Below, piece by piece: positions 10,034-21,216 of a DNA stretch of 64,000 bases. The DNA is from Cristatella mucedo. Taxonomy: Eukaryota; Bryozoa; Phylactolaemata; Cristatellidae. Location of the stretch: positions 11,970,001 to 12,034,000 of the forward strand of contig WPIO01000008.1 in NCBI GenBank assembly GCA_009760855.2, given 5' to 3'. Numbering within the stretch: the stretch's first letter is position 1; the number at the start of each line of letters is the position of its first letter. Below the pieces are notes generated by a model. It was not told the DNA's origin, ran no database searches, and saw nothing but the letters and a program-made list of their open reading frames with translations. A program made the translations under genes and the position numbers.

Positions 10034-10870
10034 TAAATTAACTTTCATATTTCCTAGGTTATCAACATAATAATATTCTATCGGAACTCTTGTAAAGTAT
10101 GCATAATACTTAAAATCAGTTCCAGTCGGTGATGTATTTACAGCACGTATATCTCCTGATACTATTGTCTTATCGCTGCTAGGTTTTTGTTGTATACAGT
10201 TAGACGATCCAACATCCATTGCACTTAGTATTATTAGTGGAGGACTATTTTTATTTTGCCAAGAATATGCAGTAGAAATATTAATAATACAATTCATTGC
10301 CCTAGGATTAAATGTAAGTACAACAACTTCTGTTATTTTTGTAACGGTTCTATCAACATATGATTTCGTTGCAGCATCTGAAGAATTAACAGGCTCAGCA
10401 ACATTGATTATAGAGTTATTATTCATATTTAAATTTTTTGTAGTAGGAGAATTCTTTAATAACACATCTCGTTTCAATCCTCCATAAGTAACACAAAAGT
10501 CATCAGGAAGAACTGTTGGAGTAGTGACACTAGAATTCCAATATGTAGAAGTAATAGCAAAACTGTTCATATTTAAATCTCCAGTCATTGCATCTCCAGA
10601 TTTTTTAACATAATTAGATAATTGACTAACATTAACAGCATCTGTTAGATTAACACCTGGAGCAAGATTTGTAATTGATCTATTCTGTAAATTTAAAGAA
10701 GTACCACTATTTACAATAAAGTTTGCATCTGCATATGATTTTGTTACAGCATCACTATCATTCACATGATCCATCATATTAATAATTATATTTCCATTTG
10801 CATCAAGGTCTGATAGAATATAACCATTTATTCTACTTACGTAGTCATCACAATGATGTCTTCGACTCAT
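10010..10870 (-). CDS. fibre-like protein with phage-tail-fibre-type repeats
   Basis: An intact frame of 286 residues. It contains three copies of a DA(V/A)(T/N)xSYxD-type unit (residues 39-48, 77-88, 164-173). Each is followed or preceded by LN(L/M)N..(S/A)I-(T/I)N segments, and KKSGDAMTGDLNMN lies at 89-102. This repeat grammar is characteristic of trimeric, beta-structured shafts of phage tail fibres and of fibre-like proteins of some large DNA viruses. The C-terminal ~110 residues are non-repetitive and could be a head domain. It sits at the downstream end of the capsid gene cluster. By analogy it would be a vertex spike of the virion; that role is inference. Confidence 0.65.
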   Translation of the reverse strand: MSRRHHCDDYVSRINGYILSDLDANGNIIINMMDHVNDSDAVTKSYADANFIVNSGTSLNLQNRSITNLAPGVNLTDAVNVSQLSNYVKKSGDAMTGDLNMNSFAITSTYWNSSVTTPTVLPDDFCVTYGGLKRDVLLKNSPTTKNLNMNNNSIINVAEPVNSSDAATKSYVDRTVTKITEVVVLTFNPRAMNCIINISTAYSWQNKNSPPLIILSAMDVGSSNCIQQKPSSDKTIVSGDIRAVNTSPTGTDFKYYAYFTRVPIEYYYVDNLGNMKVNLLISYIST

Positions 10871-10881
10871 CTATGTAGTTA

Positions 10882-11193
10882 TTAATTAAAAATTTTCGAT
10901 CGATCTAGCACTTCTTTATCAATAGGAACTATTCTAAAAAATTCAAGAGGATCATCTTCTTCTACTACTTGGATCAAACATCTTCTTATATAATACTTTA
11001 TATCATAACCATTTGCTTTCTTATTGTTAAATCTGCCATAATTGCTTATAATGTCAAACTCAAAATCAAAATACTTTTCATCTTTAAGCAACAGCATAAA
11101 AACAGGTTCTCTAAGTGGCATATTCAAATCAGTATTAGGAACTCTTACATTACCAGCTGCTATATAATCTAGCAGAGGTTCTTCACAATTCAA
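10882..11193 (-). CDS. uncharacterised small acidic protein of the element
   Basis: An intact frame of 103 residues ending 11 bp upstream of the fibre gene start, in the same direction. The product is acidic at the C-terminal half (EEDDPLEFF) and has a central aromatic-rich segment (KYFDFEFDII). No signal peptide, transmembrane helix or known motif was seen. Tight packing with its neighbours supports it being a real gene. Confidence 0.45.
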   Translation of the reverse strand: MNCEEPLLDYIAAGNVRVPNTDLNMPLREPVFMLLLKDEKYFDFEFDIISNYGRFNNKKANGYDIKYYIRRCLIQVVEEDDPLEFFRIVPIDKEVLDRSKIFN

Positions 11194-11259
11194 CCCAGGA
11201 ACGAAAATCTCAAACTCAGAGTAAAAGCATTCATTTAATTTTAAAACATGTAAACCTAA

Positions 11260-11544
11260 TCAGCATTGCGCACGATATTGTTTTGAAATGAAGCCATCAA
11301 TAATATTCCTGCTCCATAAATATTTTATTTCTACTAAGGTATTGTTATCTATTATTCCATCAGGAGAATATCTGTATACACCATCACTACTAAAACAATT
11401 GTTTGCATTATCAAGTTTTACTTTTAGTTTCATTTCTAAAAATTTAGCTGCAATAGGTTCAAATACTTTACCGAATAACATTGGAGGAAATCGCATACTA
11501 GAATTATTAGCAATGTATTTTTTTAATTTTCTATTAGCAATTAA
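11260..11544 (-). pseudogene. YqaJ/lambda-exonuclease-like PD-(D/E)XK nuclease fragment
   Basis: The frame at 11,496-11,260 (78 residues, open to 11,544 without an earlier ATG) carries the core of a viral recombination exonuclease. An FGKVFEPIA helix contains the conserved Glu13, and YSPDGIID (Asp46) is followed by LVEIK (Glu56, Lys58), which fits the PD-(D/E)XK catalytic triad of YqaJ/lambda exo proteins. Family members are usually 200 residues or more. Here the N-terminal part is missing and the frame stops shortly after the catalytic Lys, just inside the block that normally follows with a conserved Tyr and Gln. A frameshift at the stop is likely. Such 5'-3' exonucleases serve recombination or end processing in many dsDNA viruses. 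The motif match is clear; its origin within the Polinton lineage is inferred. Confidence 0.65.
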
Positions 11545-11576
11545 TTATATGTATATTTCTATCTGATCTCCAAGTA

Positions 11577-13414
11577 CTAAGTCATTTCCAAGCACGAGTA
11601 AACCTCTGAGCCTCCAATATTCAAGGACATTGATTTTTTCCACTCATCTGAACCTTGTACAAAATCAAATTTATTCATTATATTCCTGGTTAAAAAATTT
11701 TTAATGTCAGTTCCATCATAAATAAATGTTCCTTTACTGCAAGTAAACGGCGAACCATTACTATTTGATGTAAGTTCTGCTTCTGCAGTATTCTCATAGA
11801 TAGTTAAATAGTGAACCATAATACTTGTGGAAGGAATTGCAGGAGCTGCAGGAATATTACCATTAGCAGCAGTAGCAGCAGCAGCTGGAGGAATTTGAGC
11901 GTTAAACTCAATACTCACATCAAATTTGGATGTAATTCTAAGGGTTCATCATTATATTGCAGATCAATTACATGAATTGGGTAAAGCGTTAACCATTCAG
12001 GATAAGTAACACCAACTGGCTCTGTAAGTTCATTAAATCCAATATATTGTTTTCTAAACTCTGTAAAATCTAAATATGTGGTCGAACACTTTCCATCTCT
12101 AGGATAGCTGCTTCTAGCAACTGTGGGATATTGTTTTGAACCATTAGCAAGCAGTCACATTTTTAATATCGCAGTGATTGTATGTGCAAGGATTTCCAGT
12201 ATAATCATTGTATTTGTTTGTTTTTTGTGCAGCAACAATTAACCACCTAATTTTATCAATAGTATTTTGTACAGATAGAGTTGTAGTATATTTTAGACCT
12301 TGATTGAAATTGGTCAGTATCATATTTTCATAACGTCTGACTCTGTAATTAAGTCTAATTTTCTTTGCTCTCTCACTTGATACATCTGCAAGTGCTCTTT
12401 GAATGCTTTCTTTAGGAGTAACACAAGGAACCATCAGTCTCATTTTTGACATACTAATTTTGAATCCAGTCCAAACTCCTTCTCTATTTGCTGCAGCTCC
12501 TCCTCTTGCTAAAATTGCGTTTGTAGTATTAGTAGCTGCACCTGTTGGGCCAGTCATAATGGCATCAAAATCACTACCACTGTTGCGTGTCATTTCAAGT
12601 GTGAATGGAATATTATAAAGAATTTTATTCATATCAGCACAAAATCCAGACAGTCTCGCAAGTGGAAGTGAAATACTAAAAGTTCCAGGATTATCAGCTA
12701 AGATATTTGAGAGTCCTCTTCTGTATATAAAACCGTTATTGTTAGCAGTTGCTAAAGATGCGGGAGGGCTTAAATATGGATAGCTTTGAGCATTTATAGC
12801 ATTTCCACCATTGTTGGCAGTAGTAGGATAAAAATTCTCAATTGAGCCTGCCTCATCTTTCTTCCATCCAGTTGCAGATCCTTCTGTTCGATTGTAATCA
12901 TTTGGATAAGTGAGATAACCCATAAGAGTTGAGACACTTCCAGGTCCCTCTTTTAATGAATAGCTTTCTTTTTCCTCAGCGCCAAGTCTAATTCTCAGTG
13001 AACTAAACATCTATGCTCTAGCATTGTTAACAAGAGCAGCAGCAATGTTTTTATTAGGTGCATTATAGGCACCATTAGCAGCTGCCTGGACTCTTAGCTG
13101 TCCTTCAAGCAACAGATAATATAAGCATCAGATAAAATATAAGACAATTGTTGTTCACCAGGAACAGTGAATGTTACTAGTTTATTTGCAATATCATCAG
13201 TCTCATTTCCATTACTTTGATAAAACTCTCTGTATTGATAATCTTTAATCTTATAATTAGGAAAACTAGGATCTCCCAATTCGAGTATAGTGTCAATCGG
13301 GGCACTTTCCATTTCTTCTATATATAAAAAAGTAAAAATGTATTTCTTATTCTGAATGTATAAACCAGCATCAATTTTTTTCATATATCCACCATATCCA
13401 TCAGGTCTAGGCAT
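11577..13414 (-). pseudogene. Polinton/adintovirus-type major capsid protein, broken by frameshifts
   Basis: Four consecutive minus-strand blocks in changing frames together resemble the hexon-like (double jelly-roll) capsid protein of Polintons. They lie at 13,414-13,094 (start MPRPDGYGG), 13,010-12,144, about 12,158-11,930, and 11,918-11,577. Landmarks by family memory are an early block ending near ARAMFSSLRIRLG, an LPLARLSGFCADMNKILYN block (residues ~114-132 of the second piece), the TYLDFTEF and PEWLTLYPIHVIDL region in the third, and an ALT-like sheet with VHYLTIYEN in the fourth. Combined length is about 610 residues, a reasonable full-length capsid size. At least three frame changes make this copy non-functional. 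The assignment rests on recognised block order, not on a search. Confidence 0.7.
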
Positions 13415-13435
13415 AATAGCAGGGACAGCAGATTT

Positions 13436-13936
13436 CTCTTTTATAACTCTCTCTATTTATTTGTATGCCTTAGGATAATTCTCCTTTAATGTTTCTGAAT
13501 AATCCTCAGTTTCAGAGTCCTCCATCTTTGCTTTGTATTTCTTTTTTGCTTTTTGGTTCAAGTTTATCAAGCATCGCTCGTTTTATTTCAAGATCCATCT
13601 CTTCATCTTTCTATCATAATCTTCTTCTTTTTTACGTTTCTCAAACTCATACTCAAGTTCTTTCTTTCTTCTTTCTTCATCAAGTTTTTCATCAAGATCT
13701 CTACGTTTGTTAGCATATTCCTGGTCAATCTTTTCTTTCTTTGTTTACAACTCAATTAATTTTCTTGCTTGATGCATTTCAATTCCTTTATTAGCAATGT
13801 TCATGCTAAGACCAGTTAGTCCAGTGAGCACAGGCGCTGCTTTTCCAACATCATCAATAATCTTATCAAGTACACCAGAACCATGATATTTTCCGCCAGT
13901 TATCCTCCCATGTCCAATTCTAGCATAGCTACCCAT
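13436..13936 (-). pseudogene. small basic/coiled-coil virion-like protein with internal stop
   Basis: The first 63 residues (13,936-13,745) begin MGSYARIGHGRITGGKYHGSG and contain a hydrophobic Val-Leu-Thr-Gly-Leu patch. A TAA stop follows, after which the same frame stays open with a highly charged Glu/Lys/Arg coiled coil (about 45 residues) to a second stop near 13,600, and a frameshifted remainder to about 13,440. ITGG-K matches the adenovirus maturation-protease consensus (M/I/L)XGG-X, seen in pVI/pX-type minor virion proteins. No such protease gene is found in the element. The position between a penton-like gene and the major capsid gene fits a minor structural protein. I do not recognise a named family. 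Confidence 0.45.
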
Positions 13937-13942
13937 CCTATA

Positions 13943-14731
13943 TTATTTCGAAATTTCTATTGTAGCTATAACATCTGTAATAGTATTTATTGCATTTTTA
14001 TTTTGATCTGTTAAGTTAATTTTAAGATTGCTAACACCATCAATGTCTCCACAAGTAGGCAAGAATAAGATATTTGGAATGTGCACGTCAATCTTTTCTC
14101 CTGGATTAATATCATTAATATCAATTAAATATAAAGATGATTGCTCTAAGAATCCTTTTTTATGTTCAACATAGCTCTTACTAGGATCTACCAAATCACA
14201 ATCAATGCTTATCCATTTTACTCCAGAATTGTCAGGTAGCTGCATTTTATTCCAAGCCTTATAAGTGCCAGAGAAATACATAGCTTTTTCTATCGATTCA
14301 TATGGTGTTCCACCAACCATCACAGCATCAAATGTCCCTAGAAAATTTGAACTAAATCCTAAAGTATCTCCAATAGAGTTGATTATTCCAGAATTTGTTC
14401 GTAGTAGCACAAGATAGTCTTGACCAATTTGTATAATTATTGTATCATCAGTATCTACACTAAATTGTATGCCACTTGTTGGAGGTCTAGCTAATGGATT
14501 TAAAAATGCTTTTGCTGCTATTAAAGCATTATTTAGGTAAGCAACAAGTTTTGCACTATCGTAATATCCTTCTGGGACTGCAATAGAATAGTTATCTCGA
14601 TTTTTAATATTTGCTCTATGCGAAAGCATATCGTTTACTCCAGTAGTAACATTTGATATTATTCTGTTTGTGTAAGTAAACTCAACTCTTCGTAAGCCTA
14701 TTTTGTTATACCCAGAATCAGATCCAAGCAT
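13943..14731 (-). CDS. penton-like minor capsid protein, copy 2
   Basis: A frame of 262 residues resembling the single jelly-roll minor capsid (penton) protein of Polintons. It has an early block VEFTYTNRI, then the characteristic SIAVPEGYYDSAKLVAYLN segment (around residues 50-67), a LGFSS turn near 124-128, a Leu-Tyr-Leu strand region and a C-terminal KIDVHIPNILFLP strand followed by a final DxxxNAI...IEI sheet. The frame stays open about 55 bp upstream of the first ATG to 14,786, where an ATG is immediately followed by a stop. The original start may therefore be lost and the N-terminus shorter than in relatives. Paralogous in layout to the gene at 14,799-15,673. Confidence 0.6.
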   Translation of the reverse strand: MLGSDSGYNKIGLRRVEFTYTNRIISNVTTGVNDMLSHRANIKNRDNYSIAVPEGYYDSAKLVAYLNNALIAAKAFLNPLARPPTSGIQFSVDTDDTIIIQIGQDYLVLLRTNSGIINSIGDTLGFSSNFLGTFDAVMVGGTPYESIEKAMYFSGTYKAWNKMQLPDNSGVKWISIDCDLVDPSKSYVEHKKGFLEQSSLYLIDINDINPGEKIDVHIPNILFLPTCGDIDGVSNLKINLTDQNKNAINTITDVIATIEISK

Positions 14732-14798
14732 TAACGGTGGAACTAGAGTTTTTGAATCTGAACTAGTAGTTCCAGTTATTCTTATTTACATTCTTATA

Positions 14799-15673
14799 TT
14801 ATATGTCAATAATTTCTATTACAACAGTAATTTGCTGAGAGCCAAAATCTAAGACTTTTAAGTTTAGATCTGTAATAGTAATCAGTATATCAGAAATAGA
14901 ATCTCCAACAAGATTGTGATACTCAAGAGTATTCGGTTCATATACCATTTGTTCCCAAGGATAGAAATTATAAGCAAAACTTCTTAGAGCTTGTGTTTCG
15001 ATATTATTTATATAACTTGTTCCATTTGCAACCAAATTACAGTTTATAATAATTAAGTTTAGGTCAGAAGCAAAAACTTCATTCTCAGAAATAATGTTCT
15101 CTCCAGGATCTACAACTACTTGTGTAAACTGTTTTCCAGGAGCAGCACTGTATGTATCTAATGGAAGTGTCTCGTCTGTTGTATAAACAGTTCCAGTAAA
15201 TCCAAATAATGGAGCTATAGTAGATTTAACAGCAACAAATGTAAATCCAGCAGGCATAGTAATCCAAGAATTAGAAGTAGCAGTATCAATACCTAAGACA
15301 AACTTATCATTTCCAGATAATACAACAGAATTATTTATTGTATCTGCAATACCAACATTTACATCATCAGATATAGCAGCATATATGCCAGGTGGTATTC
15401 TTACTATTCGATCAGATCCACCTGTAATCCTGTAAACAAAAGTATTATTTGCAGATGTAATTTTTTTAATAGAGTTAGTTCCGACAAACTTTTTTTGAAG
15501 CATACCTTAAACCTTTTATTCTTAAGCTTTATTGGGTTATTTATGTTTACTCTAATAGGATTAGTAGTTCCACTTATATTAAAAACATATCCTTCCTTAC
15601 CTGCAATGGTATCTTTTTTGATTGACTCAACATTTTTTAGAATATCCTTAGCCACACCAAGAAGATCCGACAT
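14799..15673 (-). pseudogene. penton-like minor capsid protein, copy 1, one frameshift
   Basis: An N-terminal part (15,673 to about 15,500, starting MSDLLGVAKDILKN) runs into a long frame at 15,503-14,799 (234 residues) after one frame change. The long frame has IVRIPPGIYAAI near residue 33, an APLFGF turn near 97, an LNLIIINCNLV strand near 148 and a C-terminal ISDILITITDLNLKVLDF block. These are the same landmarks, in the same order, as in Polinton penton proteins. Having two divergent penton-like genes side by side is unusual; most Polintons are described with one. Its start is 3 bp from the end of the upstream gene, indicating virus-like packing. Confidence 0.6.
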
Positions 15674-15676
15674 TTT

Positions 15677-16632
15677 CTATACATCATATAAAAGTTTATT
15701 TATCTTAGCAATGTATGACTCTGATACTTTTCTAGATTTTGCAAGGTAATCAACAGCAGCGCTAATAGAATTTACTACTCCTGTATTTCCAGCAGCAAGT
15801 TCACGAATCCACAATTCTATCTTGTCAAATACTTCTGAATCATTCTTCTGCCCAACTAAAATAATTCTGCACATATTCTGAAATATTACGAGCAGTCTGC
15901 TCTAGTTCTTGTTTAGCAGTATACATTTTCTCATTATGAAGTTTTCGTCCTAGCTCATATAGTTTTAAATCTTTATTTGTACTATCAATCTCATTTATTA
16001 TTCTTGTCACATAACTTGGAGCATATCCATTTTTTTCTTTAACTATTTCAATTAGTTTAGCTTTATCAAAATCTTGTAATTCAACCGATCTCTTAGGAGT
16101 TCCAGTGGTTGGATTTCTATTTAACTCTTCAGCTAAACCTTTTTGAGCAGCATCAATAGCTTCTCGTATTTCTGGATTTGCTGCCTATGTCTTTGCTTGA
16201 TTTGCTATAGTATATGTATATAGTATATAGTATATGTAATAGCCTTCTTATGCTTTTCTTCACTGACAGCCTTTCTTGCTTTTTGAATAGTGCTAGATAT
16301 ATCTGGTTTTGGCTTGTACTCTAAAATCTTTCGAAGTTGTTCTTTGTTTTCTATTTGTAAAGCAAGTTTAGGTCTAATTCTTTTAAGTTTCTCAACAACA
16401 ACTTTACCTGAGTTATCAGTTGATCTCTCTAATGCTTGCTCGTTTAGTCTATGCTCAGCAGCATCTCTTATAGCAGTTTCTGATTCTATTCTTTGTATCT
16501 CACTGGAGTTTTCTAGAATATTTGCATCTCTTAGATCTTGCAGATTTTGCAGTTTAGTTTCATAATCTAATGCCTCTTGAACACTTCCTTTGAAGGATTT
16601 TTACCACTTGAGTAAATTTTTCCATTAAACAT
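15677..16632 (-). pseudogene. uncharacterised helical protein of the element, multiply broken
   Basis: A start ATG at 16,632 leads after a short N-terminus to a frame change. A Lys/Glu/Gln-rich, predicted helical segment then runs from about 16,590 to 16,205. A TAG stop at about 16,187 follows, then another helical block to about 15,850, and after a further frame change the end at 15,677 (65-residue frame 15,874-15,677). A TATAG/TATATG-rich microsatellite at 16,205-16,241 lies inside the gene. Total span suggests about 310 residues. No known domain was seen. Position next to the penton-like genes suggests a structural or scaffold function, but this is inference only. Confidence 0.45.
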
Positions 16633-16645
16633 TGTACTATATCTA

Positions 16646-17103
<458 letters not shown>

Positions 17104-17127
17104 ATCTTATACTATACAACAATTTCC

Positions 17128-17341
17128 TTTAAATCAAATTTTATTATGTTAGAGTGCGATAGGATAAACAACGAAGTAGGCGAAACACTATGCCGAGCAG
17201 AGCGAGTCTAGTGTTGAGCGAGTAGTCATGTTTTGAAAGTTGTGGAGCATTGGGACTCAGACGAAGACACTCGATCGAGCTGTGCGAGGTTGAGGGTCGA
17301 GGCTGAGCCCTAGGCTCTATAACGTTCAAAACATTACTACT
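17128..17341 (-). repeat. right terminal inverted repeat
   Basis: The inverted counterpart of 7,375-7,589. Its outer 126 bp (17,216-17,341) is again self-complementary. Terminal bases are ACTACT-3', followed at once by GATTG. Confidence 0.9.
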
Positions 17342-17346
17342 GATTG
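17342..17346. repeat. target-site duplication GATTG, right copy
   Basis: Matches 7,370-7,374 exactly. Confidence 0.75.
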
Positions 17347-17469
17347 TATAGTCGTAGACGATGAAACTATGCAGCAGTAAACGCATGTGAAGACTGGGTA
17401 GAAATTCAAAAGCGTGATCTGTCGGTTGAAAACGGGTAAGCGTTTGCAAGTCAGCCGACTGCTTAGCAA

Positions 17470-17880
17470 CCCGTGCAACCTATGCGAGACTCAGCAGCTC
17501 GGCTGGCCTGTCGTCAACGGCGCAGCTGCCACAGCACACCACTTCCGCTGTGCGCTCCGCTGCATACTCCCTATCGAGCGCTGAGCGCTCACTTTAAGGT
17601 CCTCTCTCAGGATTACTTACAGGTCACTTCAGTCGCTTGCACCAGCCTACCTGTCCTTGACCTCCTCGCTCCTCTCGAACGCTCTGTCGCATCGCCCGCT
17701 CCTCTGCGTGTGCTTTTAGATGCCGGTCTCGGCATACGCGTCCAGGTTCGATGCCGTGCAACCTTTAACCCTTGCTTCTCGATTCTCTTGCAACGAGTTA
17801 TTAATCGCCCGGGTGGACTGACTTTCTTTAGGGTGCTATGCAAACGACCTATTTCATTATTGTCACTAGTGTTACTATTA
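17470..17880 (+). mobile_element. CR1/L2-like LINE 3' fragment, degraded
   Basis: Traces of the reverse transcriptase C-terminus (CRQRRSCHSTPL, then LQSLAPAYLS-like text in shifted frames) are followed by a LINE-type tail ACTTTCTTTAGGGTGCTATGCAAACG and TTATTGT-type repeats. It is heavily mutated. It lies 120 bp right of the Polinton-like element, outside its TSD. Confidence 0.5.
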
Positions 17881-19690
17881 CAATGAAAGCTACCAGACCG
17901 GCTCCGACACGGTACTACAGCTGCAGCGGCGCTACCCCGGCACAGTTTAAAGCACCGTCAATATATCTTCCGGAAGAACTGCGAAAAAGTGAACCGTGGA
18001 AACATTGGAGTAAGCCGGTATAAAATTAATATTACTCGCCGAAGCCAGTAAGTGAAATGCAGTGAACTTTTCTTTCAGTCACCGTCGCCGCCTTAACGTG
18101 TCGTTGCCCTGCAAGTGCAGCACACGGTGTGCAACATACACCCTCCTCGTTGCATACGGCCTCAAGATATCCATTCCCTAAAGGGGTGAAAAAGGAATTA
18201 GACTCTACAGAGCATCCGCTTCGATAGCCCTCGACAGCCTCGAGTAAAACCAATTGGTATAATGTTAACTGAGGATTATTCGCACAAAATAACGATTTTC
18301 TTCAGTCCTTCAATCACGAATGTCTCATGTACTGTTAAGCAGTGGCGTTTCTAGAATGTGTGCGCCCGGGGACGAACTACTCAGATGGCGACTCCTTTAT
18401 TTTACTCAAAATTTTTCGAATACGTTATATTTTCGTATAAATGTAAATGATTATAATTGGCTCAGAGAAACCCTGCTGCCAGCAATAATTTCGCTAGATG
18501 TGATATAAATATAATTTCAAAAAGTATTAGGCGCTCATACGCACTTTTTTATAGTTATGCCGCTGCATACAATTTCCCACATCACGCACCGCTTGCTATT
18601 AGTCAAAGCCCTAGCGAAATTATGTCAAAAATGTAAGGGCAACATCCAATGTTTTCGAAAACTTCTAGAGTGGCTATACTTTCCTCCATACGCACCTCCG
18701 CACCTACCTGTCAGCATGTACATGTACACCTTATGTATACGCATGCACGCATGCATACATATATAACTGTAAACACATGTCTACGTATATCGCACAACTA
18801 ATACGAGGACTGGAGAAGACTCGCGCAAAAGATCGGAATTGTGTACTTGGATTTGCGAAGCTTAAATTCGGTCGTAGGATCCCGCAGCGTGGCGCTCATA
18901 AACTTCCTCTTCGGTCTCCCGTCGTCGCAGCATTTGACGATTGCTGTGTTTACGTCGAATTTCTAAAGCGCGATTCTCATCTTCTTCCTCCGTCTCTCGC
19001 TGTCTGTAAAATTCGCGGGCTCTTCTTTTGGTCGGAATTCATTCCTGTCAACGATTCGTGGGCACTTCTTTTGGTCGGAATTCATTCCTGTCAACGGAGA
19101 GAATTGTCATTAAATAAAAGGCCCTAACTTCTTACCTCGAAGAGCAAAAGGGAGAACCTAAAACACTTACCTCAATTAAATGCGATACTTTTCACTTCAT
19201 TCAAGGATAGTGCACTTTTAAACCTCTATCATTTCCATGCACCTCGACTTGCGTTTCCATGCACTTCCGATTCGCAACCAGTGGCCTTGACCAAACAACT
19301 CCATTATATATGAAATCAAACCTTCAAAAACCTTCCATTCAATGCAATTAAAGTCCATTTATTTTCAATTTTATAAATGAGAGTGAATGTTGCAATTGCA
19401 TTAACGCATTCAATCAAATTGCGCTTACTCTTCTCCATTGGTCAGTGCCGGCTTGCGAATCAATAGCGACTTCCGTTAACGAGAAGGATTTATGTACTTA
19501 CGTACACTCAAAATTATAGAAGTTGATAAACTTATATCTATGCATACATATTTACCCTTGCATGTGTATACTATAAAGTATATACATATACAGGTATATA
19601 CATAAATATATAAATATATATATATATATACTAATTAAAGCGAGAAAGTCAGTCACGCGGCTAAATGGCGACCAGTACTTCCGGGAATGA
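17881..19690. other. intergenic, no gene seen
   Basis: There are only short frames without domains. A 33-bp near-perfect direct repeat (about 19,022-19,054 and 19,065-19,097, sequence CTTCTTTTGGTCGGAATTCA then TTCCTGTCAACG) lies inside the longest one, at 18,777-19,127. AT-rich (TATA) patches occur near 19,560-19,632. Confidence 0.4.
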
Positions 19691-19696
19691 CGTGTA

Positions 19697-19990
<294 letters not shown>

Positions 19991-20394
19991 TGCATGTATG
20001 TATATATTCAGCGCCGGCCCAAAAATGTTTGCACCAACAAGGGCCCCTTTACTTTTTGATTTCCGCTAAGTGCGTTCCCTATTAACTGCCCAAACTAATT
20101 TTTGAATACAAGTAAAATGTGTTTTCTATCACAAAAGATACAGTAGAGCTCATAAGCTTCATCCTCTGCCGAATCGCTGACGCTTTAATGGAATGAAGTC
20201 TGAAATCACCAGCGCGGGGGGGGGGGCCATTCGCGCTATCTCCTCACCCCAAAACTAGGTTTGCTTGTCCTAGTAAACATGACTAGCCTGCTATAGTGAA
20301 GCACGGGAATGTCCGGGTACAATTGCAAGCCTTCTGTGTACCACGTGGCTAGGCCATTTTTGGTTCAGAGGTTCTCAGCGGTAAGCAGCGCTCA

Positions 20395-21170
20395 ACCAAA
20401 AATGACCAGATTTTCCAAGCTCTCGGAGTGCCAGAAAGGTACCCTCCACGAGAATTATTCTAATCGAGGTATTTTGAGGGAGATCGGCATTACAGAGGCG
20501 GCAGTGAGGTGCAGTTTGACAAAGCTAAAACAGACCGGAACAATGAAATGCCATGAATCGCCAGATTGGGAGCGGTAGGCGTCGCTGCACGACCATACGC
20601 GAGGACCGCAAGATGAGGCTTGCGGCAATGAGTAATAGGTTCACCGGTTCATTTAAAATTAAGAAAGAATTGGAGCTCTACTACTGACAGCGAAAGGGCG
20701 ATCAGGACGAGGCTCAGCGAGCAAGGTATGCGATCCAGAGTTACTCAGAGAAAGCCGCTACTTAGTGTTCCGCAAAAGCGTACGAGGCTTGCTTTCGCCC
20801 TTAAATACTGGCACTGGACCCCAGATGAGTGGAGCAAAATTCTGTGGACTGAAAAATCTAAGATCACCCTCTTTGCTACCTCGCAGGGCACTCTGCGAGT
20901 TTGGAGACAAAAGGAGGAAGCATATCTAGATGTTTGTCTCCAAAAGACGATGAAATACGGTGGCGGTTGGGAAATGGTGTGCGGTTGATTTAGCACTGCT
21001 GATGTAGGGAGCTTGCATCAGTTGCAAGTGAAAATGAATGCAGAATTCAACTTAAACATTGTTAAAAATATTGGAATTTCGTAAGCTCACAGTATACATG
21101 GTTTGGACTTTATTTAGCAATAGGACAATGATCCCAAGCATACCGCAGGCTTAGTAATATATATGTGCAA
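20395..21170 (+). pseudogene. Tc1/mariner-type transposase, decayed
   Basis: A helix-turn-helix-like N-terminal frame (20,402 onward: MTRFSKLSECQKG...ITEAAVRCSLTKLKQTG) is followed after frame changes by a MSNRFTGSFKIKKEL block. Then come 20,728-20,988 with TQRKPLLSVPQKRTRLAFA...W..ILWTEKSK and, near 21,120, a QxDNDPKHTA-like block. Block order and the DNDPKHTA motif are typical of Tc1-like DDE transposases. In the expected W(S/T)DES motif the catalytic Asp position reads WTEKS, and several stops are present, so it is dead. Terminal repeats were not identified. Confidence 0.75.
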
Positions 21171-21216
21171 ATCCGTCGCATAAAATTTGGAGGCCCCTGC
21201 CTTGTTTTCGGTTTTA

